A DNA stretch of 35,040 nucleotides from Gammaproteobacteria bacterium (GCA_027012135.1 JALUZF010000076.1:1-35040), one strand, 5' to 3'. Shown: positions 10,534-21,528, counted from the first letter of the stretch. The notes: a model not told the origin generated them from the sequence alone. Numbers and translations are program-made.

Positions 10534-11388
10534 TTATTTAGGTTTAATTCCCAGATTCTCACAAATCTGCAAAGTCGTCTGACTCTGGTTCAGAGTATAA
10601 AAGTGTAATCCAGGAGCACCGGCAGCTAATAGTTGTTCACATAAACGGCTTACAACATCCAGCCCCAGCGACTTGATGGACTCTATATCATCCCCGTAAC
10701 TTTCCAGACGCCGGGATAACCAGCGCGGGATTTCAGCGCCGCACATATCCGAAAATCCGGCCAGACGGGTATAGTTGGTGATCGGCATAATGCCCGGTAC
10801 AATGGGTTTATCCAGCCCGGCTTTTTCACAGCTGTCGACAAAATACAGATAGGCATCCATATTGAAAAAATACTGGGTGATGGCACTATCGGCACCGGCA
10901 TTCATTTTAGTGACAAAATGCTGCAGGTCAGTCTGGGCGTTTTTAGCCTGGGGATGCACCTCGGGATAAGCAGCCACTTCAATATGAAAATGCTCGCCGG
11001 TTTCAGCGCGGATAAATTCAACCAGTTCATTGGCATAACGAAACTCACCAATATCCCGATGTCCGGAAGGCAGGTCTCCGCGCAGAGCGACAATACGTTT
11101 AATCCCCATATTGATAAAGGTATTAAGCAGATCTGCCAGACTGTCCCGGGTTGCCCCGATACAGGACAGATGAGGTGCGGCAGAATAACCGGCATCCTGG
11201 ATGCTCATCACTGTTTTTATGGTTCCTTCCCGGGTACTGCCTCCGGCGCCATAGGTGACGGAATAATACAGGGGATTTAAAACACTGAGTTCATCGCGTA
11301 CCTGTGCCAGTTTCCTGGCCCCATCTTCAGTCTTGGTTGGAAAAAACTCAAAACTGATCGGTTGCGGGTATTGTTGTTGTAATTTCAT
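10534..11388 (-). CDS. metF: Methylenetetrahydrofolate reductase
   Basis: Reduces 5,10-methylene-THF to 5-methyl-THF, the methyl donor for methionine synthesis. The 284 residues match the bacterial flavin-dependent family: SFEFFPTKT at residues 11-19 holding the catalytic glutamate, TYGAGGSTREGT (45-56), HLSCIG, ALRGDLPSG and ITQYFFN. It lies downstream of ahcY on the same strand (22-base gap), so ahcY-metF is probably one operon, linking methyl-group supply to S-adenosylhomocysteine recycling. Confidence 0.96.
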   Translation of the reverse strand: MKLQQQYPQPISFEFFPTKTEDGARKLAQVRDELSVLNPLYYSVTYGAGGSTREGTIKTVMSIQDAGYSAAPHLSCIGATRDSLADLLNTFINMGIKRIVALRGDLPSGHRDIGEFRYANELVEFIRAETGEHFHIEVAAYPEVHPQAKNAQTDLQHFVTKMNAGADSAITQYFFNMDAYLYFVDSCEKAGLDKPIVPGIMPITNYTRLAGFSDMCGAEIPRWLSRRLESYGDDIESIKSLGLDVVSRLCEQLLAAGAPGLHFYTLNQSQTTLQICENLGIKPK

Positions 11389-11410
11389 AATGTGTTATTA
11401 GTAACGCCGT

Positions 11411-12697
11411 TTAATAACGATAGTGTTCAGGCTTATAAGGGCCTTCCTGAGGTACGCGAATATAATCGGCCTGTTCCTTGCTCAGCAGAGTCAGGTTAGC
11501 GCCAATCTTAAGCAGGTGCAGATGGGCGACCTTTTCATCCAGCTTCTTGGGCAGGACATAGACCTGATTATCATAGTTTTCACTGTGCTGCCATAATTCA
11601 ATCTGAGCCAGAACCTGATTTGTGAAAGAAGCAGACATGACAAAGCTGGGGTGGCCGGTTGCACAGCCCAGGTTGACCAGACGACCTTCTGCCAGCAGAA
11701 TAATTCGCTTACCGTCAGGGAAAATAATATGATCCACCTGGGGCTTAATGTTTTCCCATTCATACTGACGTAATGCTTCGACCTGAATTTCAGAATCAAA
11801 ATGACCAATATTACAGACAATGGATTCATTCTTCATGGCCAGCATATGATCATGGGTAATAATATCGATATTACCGGTAGTGGTTACAAAGATATCCCCT
11901 TTATCTGCAGCATCTTCCATGGTAACAACCCGATAACCTTCCATGGCTGCCTGCAGAGCACAGATAGGATCAATTTCAGTCACCCAGACTGTGGCACCCA
12001 TACCGCGGAAAGCCTGAGCACAGCCTTTACCCACATCACCATAACCACAGACAACGGTAATTTTACCGGCAATCATAACATCAGTAGCACGCTTAATGCC
12101 GTCAATCAGAGATTCACGACAGCCGTACAGATTATCAAATTTTGACTTGGTGACTGAATCATTGACATTAAAGGCAGGCACTTTTAACTCACCTTTTTCC
12201 GCCATTTCATATAAACGGTGAACACCGGTAGTCGTTTCTTCTGAAAGGCCTTTAATGTCCTTAAGCAGCTCAGGATGATCATCATGAATAATCTGGGTCA
12301 GATCGCCGCCGTCATCCAGAATCATGTTGGGCGTCCAGTCATCAGGCCCATGGATAGTCTGTTCAATACACCAGATAAATTCCTCTTCCGTTTCACCCTT
12401 CCAGGCAAAAACAGGAATTCCCGCTGCTGCCATGGCTGCCGCTGCATGATCCTGAGTAGAGAAAATATTACAGGAAGACCAGCGGACCTCAGCCCCCAGA
12501 GCTGTCAGGGTTTCCATTAATACGGCGGTCTGAATGGTCATATGCAGACAACCTGCAATACGGGCACCTTTAAGCGGTTTTAATTCCCCGTACTCTTCAC
12601 GCAGCGCCATCAACCCGGGCATTTCCTGTTCTGCAATCAAAACTTCTTTTCTTCCCCAGTCGGCAAGACTGATATCTGCTACTTTATAATCTGACAT
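11411..12697 (-). CDS. ahcY: Adenosylhomocysteinase
   Basis: Hydrolyses S-adenosylhomocysteine to adenosine and homocysteine, relieving product inhibition of methyltransferases. The 428 residues show the family landmarks: [28 protein letters not shown], the Rossmann NAD site [26 protein letters not shown], and a C-terminal end PYKPEHYRY that completes the neighbouring active site in the tetramer. AAAGG lies before the ATG. The upstream gap to metK contains a palindromic dispersed element, and I see no SAH riboswitch consensus there. Confidence 0.97.
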   Translation of the reverse strand: MSDYKVADISLADWGRKEVLIAEQEMPGLMALREEYGELKPLKGARIAGCLHMTIQTAVLMETLTALGAEVRWSSCNIFSTQDHAAAAMAAAGIPVFAWKGETEEEFIWCIEQTIHGPDDWTPNMILDDGGDLTQIIHDDHPELLKDIKGLSEETTTGVHRLYEMAEKGELKVPAFNVNDSVTKSKFDNLYGCRESLIDGIKRATDVMIAGKITVVCGYGDVGKGCAQAFRGMGATVWVTEIDPICALQAAMEGYRVVTMEDAADKGDIFVTTTGNIDIITHDHMLAMKNESIVCNIGHFDSEIQVEALRQYEWENIKPQVDHIIFPDGKRIILLAEGRLVNLGCATGHPSFVMSASFTNQVLAQIELWQHSENYDNQVYVLPKKLDEKVAHLHLLKIGANLTLLSKEQADYIRVPQEGPYKPEHYRY

Positions 12698-12802
12698 GTT
12701 TACCTTTATCCTAATATCCTAAAAATAAGTTTGTAACTGTTCTTTATGCTACAACTAAAAAATCATTAAATTTATATCTTTATTTGTTAACTTAGACTCG
12801 TA

Positions 12803-12914
12803 GTATTAGCTGGTAGAATGGCTTTTCTGAAGACGCCGTGAACCCATCCATGGGGGCTTTTCGGCAGCGTCCCTGCTGCCGAAACTTCAGAAAAGCCATT
12901 CTACCAGCTAATAC
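12803..12914. repeat. Palindromic dispersed element, copy 1 (30-bp perfect arms)
   Basis: A 112-bp element between metK and ahcY. Bases 12803-12832 and 12885-12914 are perfect 30-nt reverse complements. The interior has the core GCCGTGAACCCATCCATGGG (12835-12854) and a second hairpin with a 10-bp stem (12859-12868 with 12875-12884, loop GTCCCT). The core recurs near 30442 and 35003, and in diverged form near 23395, but the arms have a different sequence at each site. It resembles a REP/MITE-type element. It could form a long cruciform or RNA hairpin between the two methyl-cycle genes. Confidence 0.85.
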
Positions 12915-12935
12915 GGTCGTGTTTATAGCACCGTA

Positions 12936-14096
12936 TTACAAACCCGCCGAATCCCTTAATGCCTCCGCCTTATCCGTCTGCTCCCAGCTGAACTGAGGCT
13001 CTTCACGGCCAAAATGGCCATAGGCCGCAGTGGCACGATAAATCGGACGTAACAGGTTCAGCATTTTAACCAGACCCCCGGCCCGTAAATCAAAATGCTC
13101 ATTAATCAGTGCCACCAGACGGCTATTATCCACTTTACCGGTACCGAAAGTTTCTACTGAAATAGAGGTAGGCTGAGCAACCCCAATGGCATAGGATACC
13201 TGAATTTCGCAGCGATCCGCCAGACCAGCGGCCACAATGTTTTTGGCTACATAGCGTCCGGCATAAGCCGCACTACGGTCAACCTTGGAGGGATCCTTGC
13301 CGGAGAAGGCGCCGCCGCCATGACGAGCCATACCGCCGTAAGTATCCACAATAATTTTACGGCCGGTCAGACCGCAGTCGCCCACAGGACCGCCGATAAC
13401 AAAACGGCCGGTTGGGTTTATATGATACTTGGTGTCTTTATCCAGCCATTTTTCCGGCAGTACCGGCTTGATAATTTCATCCATAACCGCTTCGCGCAGG
13501 GTGTTAGTACTGATATCATCAGAATGCTGGGTGGACAGCACCACAGCGTCAATCCCTACCGGCCGGCCGTTTTCATAACGGAAAGTAACCTGGCTTTTGG
13601 CATCGGGTCGCAGCCAGTCCAGCAGGCCGCTTTTTCTGACATGGGCCTGGCGTTTAACCAGCTGGTGGGCATAGGTAATCGGCGCCGGCATTAATACTTC
13701 AGTTTCGTTACTGGCATAGCCGAACATCAGCCCCTGATCACCGGCACCCTGTTCGTGATCTTTTGATTCATCCACACCCATGGCAATATCAGGAGACTGC
13801 TTGCCAATAGAAGTCAGTACTGCGCAGGAGTTATAGTCAAAACCCATATCGGAATGGTTATAACCGATTTCCTTAATGGTCTCCCGGACAATGGACGGCA
13901 TGTCCACATAGGTGGAGGTCGTAATCTCACCGGAAAGGATCACCATGCCGGTATTAATCATGGTTTCACAGGCAACACGAGCCCTGGCATCTTCGCTTAA
14001 GATTGCGTCAAGTATGGCATCTGCAATTTGATCGGCCATTTTATCAGGGTGGCCTTCAGAAACAGACTCAGAGGTAAACAGGTGGCTATTGGCCAT
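12936..14096 (-). CDS. metK: S-adenosylmethionine synthase
   Basis: Makes S-adenosylmethionine from methionine and ATP. Start chosen at ATG 14096 (386 aa, beginning [19 protein letters not shown]) because AGGA precedes it and the family begins here; the reading frame extends seven codons upstream only to a TTG. Signature motifs are [13 protein letters not shown], the [10 protein letters not shown] hexapeptide region, and the P-loop-like [19 protein letters not shown]. It is followed on the same strand by the palindromic element and then ahcY-metF. Transcription may run through, but the hairpin between them could alter expression downstream. Confidence 0.97.
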   Translation of the reverse strand: MANSHLFTSESVSEGHPDKMADQIADAILDAILSEDARARVACETMINTGMVILSGEITTSTYVDMPSIVRETIKEIGYNHSDMGFDYNSCAVLTSIGKQSPDIAMGVDESKDHEQGAGDQGLMFGYASNETEVLMPAPITYAHQLVKRQAHVRKSGLLDWLRPDAKSQVTFRYENGRPVGIDAVVLSTQHSDDISTNTLREAVMDEIIKPVLPEKWLDKDTKYHINPTGRFVIGGPVGDCGLTGRKIIVDTYGGMARHGGGAFSGKDPSKVDRSAAYAGRYVAKNIVAAGLADRCEIQVSYAIGVAQPTSISVETFGTGKVDNSRLVALINEHFDLRAGGLVKMLNLLRPIYRATAAYGHFGREEPQFSWEQTDKAEALRDSAGL

Positions 14097-14134
14097 AATT
14101 GTGATTTCCTTTAACAAATAACCTTAATATTGGC

Positions 14135-14171
14135 ATCTTTACTTTGTACTTTCTCGGTGCTGTGTAAAGAT
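14135..14171 (-). promoter_or_regulatory. Inverted repeat in metK leader region
   Basis: ATCTTTAC (14135-14142) and GTAAAGAT (14164-14171) are perfect reverse complements flanking a 21-base loop containing TCTCGGTGCTG. It lies about 40 bases upstream of the metK ATG and could be an operator half-site pair or leader hairpin. It does not match MetJ boxes or any SAM riboswitch class I can recognise by eye. Function unproven. Confidence 0.3.
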
Positions 14172-14340
14172 AGAATAAGGCGTTCTATAATAAATGATCT
14201 GTTAAGTGTAAGACTTATTTTATAAACTTTAAATAAATTTAATAAAATAGTAGGATAAATTGAATATATTTCATAGTTTTTAGCAATCACCTTAAATTAA
14301 ACCTTCAATTTTATCATTTATTTAAATCCAAGGAGCTCAA

Positions 14341-14895
14341 ATGGTCAGTCTGGAAACCCCGGTATGTGAATTTGGTAAAGATGCCATTGATTTTTCCCTG
14401 CCCGATGGAGATGGAAGAATCTGGACCCTGCAGGATTGTGCCGGTGAAAAAGGCCTGCTGGTGATGTTTATCTGTAACCACTGTCCCTATGTTAAGGCCA
14501 TTCGTGAACGCCTGGTGCGTGATACCCTGGAATTAAAGGCTCTGGGTATTAATAGCGTTGCTATTATGTCTAATGATCCAGCGCAATACGAAGAAGATTC
14601 ACCAGAAAATATGAAAAAAGTGGCTCAGCAGTACGACTTCCCTTTTCCCTATTTACTGGATACCACTCAGGCCGTTGCCAAACAGTATGGAGCCGTCTGT
14701 ACGCCAGACTTTTTTGGTTATAACAAGGATCTGAAATTACAGTATCGCGGACGTCTGGATGCATCCCGCAAAGAAACAGCGCCGGAAGATGTCAAACGGG
14801 ATTTATTCGATGCCATGAAACAGGTGGCTCAGACCGGCCATGGTCCTAAGGAACAGATCCCCAGTATGGGCTGCTCAATCAAGTGGATTGATTGA
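14341..14895 (+). CDS. Thioredoxin-fold redox protein (AhpC/TSA-like)
   Basis: Cytosolic protein of 184 aa in the thioredoxin/peroxiredoxin-like group annotated as thioredoxin family protein. Residues 41-52 read VMFICNHCPYVK, giving a CxxC redox pair at Cys45 and Cys48 at the usual end of the first core strand. CTPDFFGY carries the cis-proline segment. The C-terminus ends with SMGCSIKWID, a conserved tail with a further cysteine. AAGGAG stands seven bases before the ATG. It is divergent from metK. Substrate unknown; disulfide reduction or peroxide detoxification are plausible. Confidence 0.87.
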   Translation: MVSLETPVCEFGKDAIDFSLPDGDGRIWTLQDCAGEKGLLVMFICNHCPYVKAIRERLVRDTLELKALGINSVAIMSNDPAQYEEDSPENMKKVAQQYDFPFPYLLDTTQAVAKQYGAVCTPDFFGYNKDLKLQYRGRLDASRKETAPEDVKRDLFDAMKQVAQTGHGPKEQIPSMGCSIKWID

Positions 14896-15007
14896 TATTT
14901 ATCAAGCTGAGATAAACTTATATCAAGTATAAAAAAACGCACAAGCATGCCAAACTGAGCATTGCTTTGTTTATAAGTTATTGAAAAACAATGGGTGTTG
15001 TATGTGT

Positions 15008-15072
15008 AACTATATGCTTTTCTAATAGTTGGTATAAGCTAATGCTTATGCCAACTATTAAAAAATATAGTT
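15008..15072. repeat. Long imperfect hairpin between thioredoxin-like gene and tkt
   Basis: Inner stem: 15023-15039 pairs with 15044-15060 (16 of 17 positions) around a TAAT loop. Outer stem: AACTATAT (15008-15015) pairs with ATATAGTT (15065-15072). A run of five A follows the inner stem on the plus strand and a short T run precedes it, so it could terminate transcription on one strand or be a small palindromic repeat. Confidence 0.5.
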
Positions 15073-15178
15073 GTACTTTATACCTGATTTCTATTATATT
15101 TCGATAATCAATTTTTTAGCGTAAAGTTTATCTTGGTGAAAACATCCCTGAAATATGGATAAAAGATAACCAAAAAAG

Positions 15179-15207
15179 TTGCTGTCTTATTAAAGATGAG
15201 AGACAAT
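15179..15207 (+). promoter_or_regulatory. Candidate sigma70 promoter for tkt
   Basis: TTGCTG (15179-15184) and GACAAT (15202-15207) are separated by exactly 17 bases, near the sigma70 consensus, about 120 bases before the tkt ATG. This leaves a leader containing the hairpin at 15252-15291. The match is by eye and unproven. Confidence 0.3.
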
Positions 15208-15251
15208 GAAGAACTTTACAAAATTTTAATTAAAACGTAATTGTCAGATAC

Positions 15252-15291
15252 CGGCTTTTCAGAATACTGATAAAGCTGATATTCGAAGCCG
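15252..15291 (+). promoter_or_regulatory. Leader hairpin upstream of tkt
   Basis: CGGCTT (15252-15257) pairs with AAGCCG (15286-15291), and GAATA (15262-15266) pairs with TATTC (15280-15284). The structure sits within 40 bases of the tkt start and would be in the 5' untranslated region if the promoter at 15179 is used. It may be an operator or an mRNA-stabilising hairpin. Confidence 0.35.
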
Positions 15292-15329
15292 TTACAAAAT
15301 AGAAATTCCTTAATTTCCAGGAGAATCAT

Positions 15330-17321
15330 ATGCCAGAACGTAAGGTACTAGCCAATGCTATTCGAGCATTAAGTATGGATGCAGTGCAAAAAGCAAATTC
15401 AGGGCACCCAGGAGCACCTATGGGTATGGCTGATATCGCAGAAGTGCTGTGGAATGACTTTATGACGCACAATCCAGCCAACCCGAAGTGGGCGGATCGC
15501 GACCGTTTCATTCTGTCCAATGGCCATGGCTCAATGCTTATCTATTCATTATTACACCTGACTGGTTATGATCTCTCTATCGATGATCTAAAACAGTTCC
15601 GTCAGCTGCATTCCAGGACTCCGGGACATCCTGAATACGGTTATGCGCCGGGCGTAGAAACTACCACCGGTCCTCTGGGTCAGGGTATTACCAATGCTGT
15701 TGGTATGGCCATGGCAGAAAAAACACTGGCGGCCCAGTTCAACCGTGACGGCCACGATATTGTTGACCATTACACTTATGTGTTTATGGGTGACGGCTGT
15801 ATGATGGAAGGTATTTCCCATGAAGCCTGTTCTCTGGCTGGTACCTGGGGCCTGGGCAAGCTGATTGCTTACTGGGATGATAACGGCATCTCTATTGACG
15901 GTCATGTTGAAGGCTGGTTTACTGATGATACGCCTAAGCGTTTTGAGTCTTATGGCTGGCACGTTATCCGTGATGTTGATGGTCATGATCCGGAAGCTAT
16001 CCGTAATGCCACATTAGAAGCCCGTTCGGTTACTGATCGTCCTACCTTAATCTGTACCAAAACCATTATTGGTATGGGTTCACCTAATCTGTGCGGTACT
16101 CATGACTGTCATGGCGCGCCTCTGGGTGAAGATGAAATTAAACTGACCCGTGAAAACATTGGCTGGGAATATGAGCCATTTGTTATTCCTGATGATGTTT
16201 ACAGTGGCTGGGATGCACGCAGTAAAGGTACCGAGGCAGAAAATGCCTGGAATGAAAAATTTGCAGCGTATCAGGCTGCCTATCCTGAACTGGCGGCTGA
16301 ATTTACCCGTCGTATGAACGGTGAACTGCCAGGTAACTGGACTGAAGTAGCGGATGCCTTTGTTAAGCAAAGTGTAGAAAATGCTGCAACGATTCCTTCC
16401 CGTAAGGCTTCCCAGTTAGCGATTGAAGGTTATGCCAAAGCCTTACCTGAATTTTTAGGTGGTTCTGCTGACCTGTCACCATCCAACCTGACAACCTGGT
16501 CTGGTTCGGTTTCCATTATGGATGATCCGGCCGGTAACTACATCAGCTATGGTGTGCGTGAATTCGGTATGTCAGCTATTATGAACGGTGTGACTCTGCA
16601 CGGCGGTTTCCTGCCTTATGGTGCAACCTTCCTGATGTTCTCGGAATATGCCCGTAATGCTCTGCGTATGGCAGCATTAATGAAACTGCGTACCCTGTTT
16701 GTTTATACTCACGATTCCATTGGTCTGGGTGAAGACGGTCCGACTCACCAGCCAATTGAGCAGATAGCCACTCTGCGTATGATTCCAAACATGTCTGTCT
16801 GGCGTCCGGCCGATGCCGTTGAATCAGCAGTAGCATGGCGTTGTGCCATTGAAAAATCCGATGGCCCAAGCTGTCTGATTTTCTCTCGTCAGAACCTGGA
16901 TCACCAGGATCGCTCTGATGAAGCTCTGGCTAATATCTCCAAAGGCGGGTATATACTGTCTGACTGTGATGGCACTCCGGATGTGATCCTGATTGCTACC
17001 GGTTCTGAAGTGGGTATTACCATGGATGCTGCCAAAGAATTAACCGGCAAGGGCAAAAAAGTACGCGTGGTTTCCATGCCCTGTACTAATGTTTTTGATG
17101 CTCAAAGCGATGACTATAAAGAGTCTGTGCTGCCTGCAGCAGTCACTGCACGTGTTGCAGTTGAAGCCGGTGTTACCTATGCCTGGGGCGAATATGTTGG
17201 CCTTAATGGCAAGGTTATCGGCATTAACCGCTTTGGTGAATCTGCACCTGCAGGTGAACTGTTCAAGGAATTTGGCTTTACTGTTGAGAACGTTGTCGCA
17301 ACGGCTGAATCCATCATGTAA
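15330..17321 (+). CDS. tkt: Transketolase
   Basis: Thiamine-diphosphate enzyme moving two-carbon units between sugar phosphates in the pentose phosphate and Calvin cycles. Full length at 663 aa. The N-terminal domain shows [16 protein letters not shown] (residues 22-37), the catalytic-site [16 protein letters not shown], and the ThDP motif [13 protein letters not shown]. The middle domain shows [20 protein letters not shown] and [16 protein letters not shown]. The C-terminal domain follows. GGAG precedes the ATG. It heads the tkt-gap-pgk-pyk-fba series, consistent with central carbon flux and possibly CO2 fixation. Confidence 0.97.
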   Translation: MPERKVLANAIRALSMDAVQKANSGHPGAPMGMADIAEVLWNDFMTHNPANPKWADRDRFILSNGHGSMLIYSLLHLTGYDLSIDDLKQFRQLHSRTPGHPEYGYAPGVETTTGPLGQGITNAVGMAMAEKTLAAQFNRDGHDIVDHYTYVFMGDGCMMEGISHEACSLAGTWGLGKLIAYWDDNGISIDGHVEGWFTDDTPKRFESYGWHVIRDVDGHDPEAIRNATLEARSVTDRPTLICTKTIIGMGSPNLCGTHDCHGAPLGEDEIKLTRENIGWEYEPFVIPDDVYSGWDARSKGTEAENAWNEKFAAYQAAYPELAAEFTRRMNGELPGNWTEVADAFVKQSVENAATIPSRKASQLAIEGYAKALPEFLGGSADLSPSNLTTWSGSVSIMDDPAGNYISYGVREFGMSAIMNGVTLHGGFLPYGATFLMFSEYARNALRMAALMKLRTLFVYTHDSIGLGEDGPTHQPIEQIATLRMIPNMSVWRPADAVESAVAWRCAIEKSDGPSCLIFSRQNLDHQDRSDEALANISKGGYILSDCDGTPDVILIATGSEVGITMDAAKELTGKGKKVRVVSMPCTNVFDAQSDDYKESVLPAAVTARVAVEAGVTYAWGEYVGLNGKVIGINRFGESAPAGELFKEFGFTVENVVATAESIM

Positions 17322-17330
17322 AACATCTAT

Positions 17331-17373
17331 GATTCGGGTCGCTGAAGGCTAATGCCATTCAGCAGCCCGCATC
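17331..17373 (+). promoter_or_regulatory. Extended hairpin in tkt-gap gap
   Basis: GAT, CGGG and GCTGAA (within 17331-17346) pair in order with TTCAGC, CCCG and ATC (within 17358-17373), with small internal mismatches and a GGCTAATGCCA loop. No T tract follows, so it is more likely a processing or mRNA-stability hairpin than a terminator. It lies immediately after the tkt stop. Confidence 0.45.
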
Positions 17374-17431
17374 GCAATATTGCCAGCTCATGGCAAGTTT
17401 ATACAAAATTTAAAGATTTAAAATCAGTTAA

Positions 17432-18454
<1,023 letters not shown>

Positions 18455-18519
18455 TTACCAGTAGGAAATGTATACTATACAGACTGAACATAGTGTTTAG
18501 GCATAGTTATAGTATCGGA

Positions 18520-18566
18520 CAAAGAGCATATCAGGCGAACACCACCTGTTGTGCTCTTTGCTTTTT
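18520..18566 (+). terminator. Rho-independent terminator after gap
   Basis: CAAAGAGCA (18520-18528) pairs perfectly with TGCTCTTTG (18552-18560), with an inner CAGGCG/CACCTG stem, followed by a T-rich run (18562-18566). It ends the gap transcript about 65 bases after the stop codon. Confidence 0.75.
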
Positions 18567-18636
18567 ATAAAAATACAAATCCCTGTATTGTTTTTGTACT
18601 TGTTTTATTAACCTCAAAGTTATAACCAAAGTATAG

Positions 18637-18665
18637 TTGGCATTTAAATAGGTTTTAGGCATAAA
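18637..18665 (+). promoter_or_regulatory. Candidate promoter for pgk
   Basis: TTGGCA (18637-18642) and CATAAA (18660-18665) are 17 bases apart. The site lies between the gap terminator and the pgk start, where an independent promoter would be expected. Eye-based match only. Confidence 0.35.
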
Positions 18666-18720
18666 ATATATTTAAATGGTAATTAACCGCTTTTAAACTC
18701 ATTTGAAAAGAGGAATTCAC

Positions 18721-19899
18721 ATGTCAGTTATTAAAATGACCGATCTGGACCTGTCAGGCAAACGTGTACTTATACGCCAGGATCTCAATGTACCGATTAA
18801 AGACGGTAAAGTCACATCCGACAAACGGATCCGTGCTTCTCTGCCAACCATAGAAAAGGCACTTGAAGGCGGAGCCAAAGTCATGATCATGTCTCACCTG
18901 GGTCGTCCGACAGAAGGTGAATACTCTGATGAATTTTCCATGGCACCGGTAGCGGCTCACATGTCCGAACTGATGGGCAGAGAAGTGAAGCTGGTTAAGG
19001 ATTATCTGGATGGCTTCGACATGGGTGATGCCGATGTGGTACTGCTGGAAAATGTCCGTTTTAATGCAGGTGAAAAGAAAAATGATGAAGTTCTGGCTAA
19101 AAAATACGCGGCATTATGCGATGTATTTGTAATGGACGCCTTTGGTACTGCTCACCGTGCACAGGGTTCTACCTATGGTGCAGCACAATATGCGCCGGTT
19201 GCCTGTGCCGGTCCTCTGCTGGCGGGAGAACTGGATGCTCTGGGTAAAGCCCTGGATAATCCGGCCCGACCCATGGTGGCCATTGTGGGTGGTTCTAAAG
19301 TTTCTACCAAACTGACGGTACTGGAATCACTGTCTAAGGTGGTTGACCAGCTGATTGTTGGCGGTGGTATTGCCAATACCTTTATTGCAGCCGAAGGTTA
19401 CAATGTAGGTAAATCTCTGTATGAAGAAGACCTGGTTGAAACGGCTAAAGGACTGAAAGCCGCAGCCATAGAACGTGGCGGAGATATTCCGGTACCCACC
19501 GATGTGGTTTGTGCCAAGGAATTTTCAGAAACGGCAGAAGCTGAACTAAAATCCGTAGAAGATGTAACGGATGATGACATGATTTTTGATATTGGTCCGG
19601 ACAGCTCCAAAGCCCTGGCCGAAATACTGAAAAGTGCCGGTACCATTGTCTGGAACGGTCCTGTAGGCGTCTTTGAATTTGACCAGTTTGGTGAAGGCAC
19701 CAGGGCTATTTCGCTGGCTATTGCAGAATCACCTGCATTTTCAATTGCCGGCGGCGGTGATACTCTGGCAGCGGTTGATAAATATAATATTGCTGATAAA
19801 GTATCCTATATTTCCACGGGTGGTGGTGCATTCCTGGAATTTCTGGAAGGCAAAAAACTGCCTGCCGTTGCTATTCTGGAAGAACGTGCCAAAGGTTAA
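18721..19899 (+). CDS. pgk: Phosphoglycerate kinase
   Basis: Transfers phosphate between 1,3-bisphosphoglycerate and ADP (or 3-phosphoglycerate and ATP in the biosynthetic direction). Start set at ATG 18721 (392 aa) because GAGGA lies just before it; the frame reaches a TTG six codons upstream that has no support. Motifs: [16 protein letters not shown] (residues 15-30), [38 protein letters not shown], and the hinge/nucleotide site [14 protein letters not shown] with [13 protein letters not shown]. Third gene of the sugar-phosphate cluster. Confidence 0.97.
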   Translation: MSVIKMTDLDLSGKRVLIRQDLNVPIKDGKVTSDKRIRASLPTIEKALEGGAKVMIMSHLGRPTEGEYSDEFSMAPVAAHMSELMGREVKLVKDYLDGFDMGDADVVLLENVRFNAGEKKNDEVLAKKYAALCDVFVMDAFGTAHRAQGSTYGAAQYAPVACAGPLLAGELDALGKALDNPARPMVAIVGGSKVSTKLTVLESLSKVVDQLIVGGGIANTFIAAEGYNVGKSLYEEDLVETAKGLKAAAIERGGDIPVPTDVVCAKEFSETAEAELKSVEDVTDDDMIFDIGPDSSKALAEILKSAGTIVWNGPVGVFEFDQFGEGTRAISLAIAESPAFSIAGGGDTLAAVDKYNIADKVSYISTGGGAFLEFLEGKKLPAVAILEERAKG

Positions 19900-20076
19900 T
19901 TATCTGCTGTTAAAAAACAGGTATTAACTCCAGACAGAAAATAGTAACAGCACCTTTACCCGGCTCCTCGTAATAGCCTGTTCTGCACTCTGTGTACCCT
20001 GAAGGGCAAAAGTCGAGGCGCTGAGTTTACTGATAATGGTCAAAAGTGGCCGTTATTTACCAAAGTGGAAGACTGA

Positions 20077-21528
20077 ATGTTTAGACGGACGAAAATTCTG
20101 GCCACCTTAGGGCCTGCTACCGATGATCCCAAAGTACTGGATAAGGTCATTGAAGCCGGTGTCGATGTGGTACGTATTAATTTTTCGCATGGAACCCCTG
20201 AAGAACACCTGTCCAGAGCTGAAAAACTACGCTCCAGAGCCCGTTCTTTTGGACGTCAGGTGGGTGTGCTGGCCGATCTACAGGGTCCTAAGATACGCAT
20301 CGAACGTTTTCGTGACGGCCCGATAGAATTAAACGAAGGGGATCAGTTTATTTTTGATGCTGGTCTGGACATTGCCGAAGGTGATCAAACCCGGGTTGGC
20401 ATTAGTTATAAAGAACTGGTAGATGATGTTAAACGCGGTGATAACCTGCTGGTTGATGACGGTCGCCTGGTATTCTGGGTCGATCATGTCGAAGATCACG
20501 AGGTGGTCTGCCGGGTGGTTGTAGGCGGTAAACTGTCTGACCGTAAAGGCATCAATCTGCAGGGTGGCGGGCTTTCAGCCAGTGCTCTGAGTGATAAAGA
20601 CAAGGCGGATATAAAAGTAGCCGCGCAGATGGGTGCCGACTATCTGGCTGTTTCTTTTCCAATCTGTGCCGATGATATTCATAAGGCACGCGAACTGTTT
20701 GTGGCAGCCGGCGGTCATGGCGGTATTGTTGCCAAGATTGAACGGGCGGAAGCGCTGGACTGCATAGATGATATTATTGAAGCGTCCGATGTCATTATGA
20801 TTGCCCGCGGTGATCTGGGTGTGGAAATAGGTGATGCGGCACTGCCACCCATTCAGAAACGCCTGATCAGCCTGGGACGTACCATGAACCGTGTGGTGAT
20901 TACTGCTACACAGATGATGGAGTCCATGATTGAAAACCAGATCCCGACCAGGGCAGAAGTTTTTGATGTGGCTAATGCGGTACTGGACGGTACCGATGCG
21001 GTCATGCTGTCGGCAGAAACCGCTACCGGTAAATTCCCGGACAAAGCCATTGCGGCCATGGACCGTATCTGTCGTGAAGCAGAAAAACAACGCCAGGTCA
21101 GTCAGTCCGATCATCGTATTCATACTGAATTTAAATATATTGATGAAGCCATAGCCATGTCCACCATGTATACGGCCAATCATCTTAAGGTAAAAGCCAT
21201 TGTAGCTTTAACCGAATCCGGCTCAACCACCCTGTGGATGTCCCGTATTGGTTCCGGCATCCCGATTTTTGCCTTTACCAGTCATGTGGATACCCGCCGC
21301 AAGGTTACTCTGTACCGTGGTGTGGTTCCCGTCAGTTTTGAAATCGGTACCACCGATCATGCAGAACTGAATATGGAAGTGGTCGATGAACTGAAACGCC
21401 GCGGCACCGTCAGAGACGGTGATCTGGTTATTATTACCAAGGGTGATCTGGCTGGGGTAATGGGTGGCACCAATGCCATGAAAATTGTCAAGGTTGGGGA
21501 GATGGTAGAACCCGATTTTAATGGCTAA
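20077..21528 (+). CDS. pyk: Pyruvate kinase
   Basis: Converts phosphoenolpyruvate and ADP to pyruvate and ATP. The 483 residues contain TKILATLGPA at the start, RINFSHG (34-40), DLQGPKIR, the catalytic lysine region IVAKIERAEALD, ARGDLGVEI, and TATQMMESMI followed by PTRAEVFDVANAVLDGTDAVMLSAETA. The C-terminal allosteric domain ends with a GTNAMKIVKVGEM tail. GGAAG stands upstream. The 177-base gap after pgk has no gene and only weak hairpin potential. Having pyk amid tkt, gap, pgk and fba links the cycle to pyruvate. Confidence 0.97.
   Translation: MFRRTKILATLGPATDDPKVLDKVIEAGVDVVRINFSHGTPEEHLSRAEKLRSRARSFGRQVGVLADLQGPKIRIERFRDGPIELNEGDQFIFDAGLDIAEGDQTRVGISYKELVDDVKRGDNLLVDDGRLVFWVDHVEDHEVVCRVVVGGKLSDRKGINLQGGGLSASALSDKDKADIKVAAQMGADYLAVSFPICADDIHKARELFVAAGGHGGIVAKIERAEALDCIDDIIEASDVIMIARGDLGVEIGDAALPPIQKRLISLGRTMNRVVITATQMMESMIENQIPTRAEVFDVANAVLDGTDAVMLSAETATGKFPDKAIAAMDRICREAEKQRQVSQSDHRIHTEFKYIDEAIAMSTMYTANHLKVKAIVALTESGSTTLWMSRIGSGIPIFAFTSHVDTRRKVTLYRGVVPVSFEIGTTDHAELNMEVVDELKRRGTVRDGDLVIITKGDLAGVMGGTNAMKIVKVGEMVEPDFNG

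Larger units (their letters stand above)
14896..15329. other. 434-bp gene-free region upstream of tkt
   Basis: AT-rich intergenic stretch without a plausible gene. It holds a long imperfect hairpin at 15008-15072, a candidate promoter at 15179-15207 and a symmetric leader structure at 15252-15291 before the tkt ribosome binding site. No RNA gene was recognised. The length suggests a regulated promoter region for the sugar-phosphate cluster. Confidence 0.5.

Noticed and set aside
12698-12802. Possible SAH riboswitch upstream of ahcY
   Set aside because: The leader is AT-rich and lacks the GC-rich conserved stems of the SAH riboswitch; the only strong structure nearby is the dispersed palindrome, whose core also occurs away from methyl-cycle genes.
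14097-14117. Longer metK start
   Set aside because: It depends on a TTG; the ATG at 14096 has the AGGA signal and matches the family N-terminus.
18703-18720. Longer pgk start
   Set aside because: It depends on a TTG located upstream of the GAGGA site that serves the ATG at 18721.
20575-21183. 202-aa minus-strand frame inside pyk
   Set aside because: It lies completely within the unmistakable pyruvate kinase frame, has no family resemblance and is rich in His, Asn and Cys as expected of a shadow frame.
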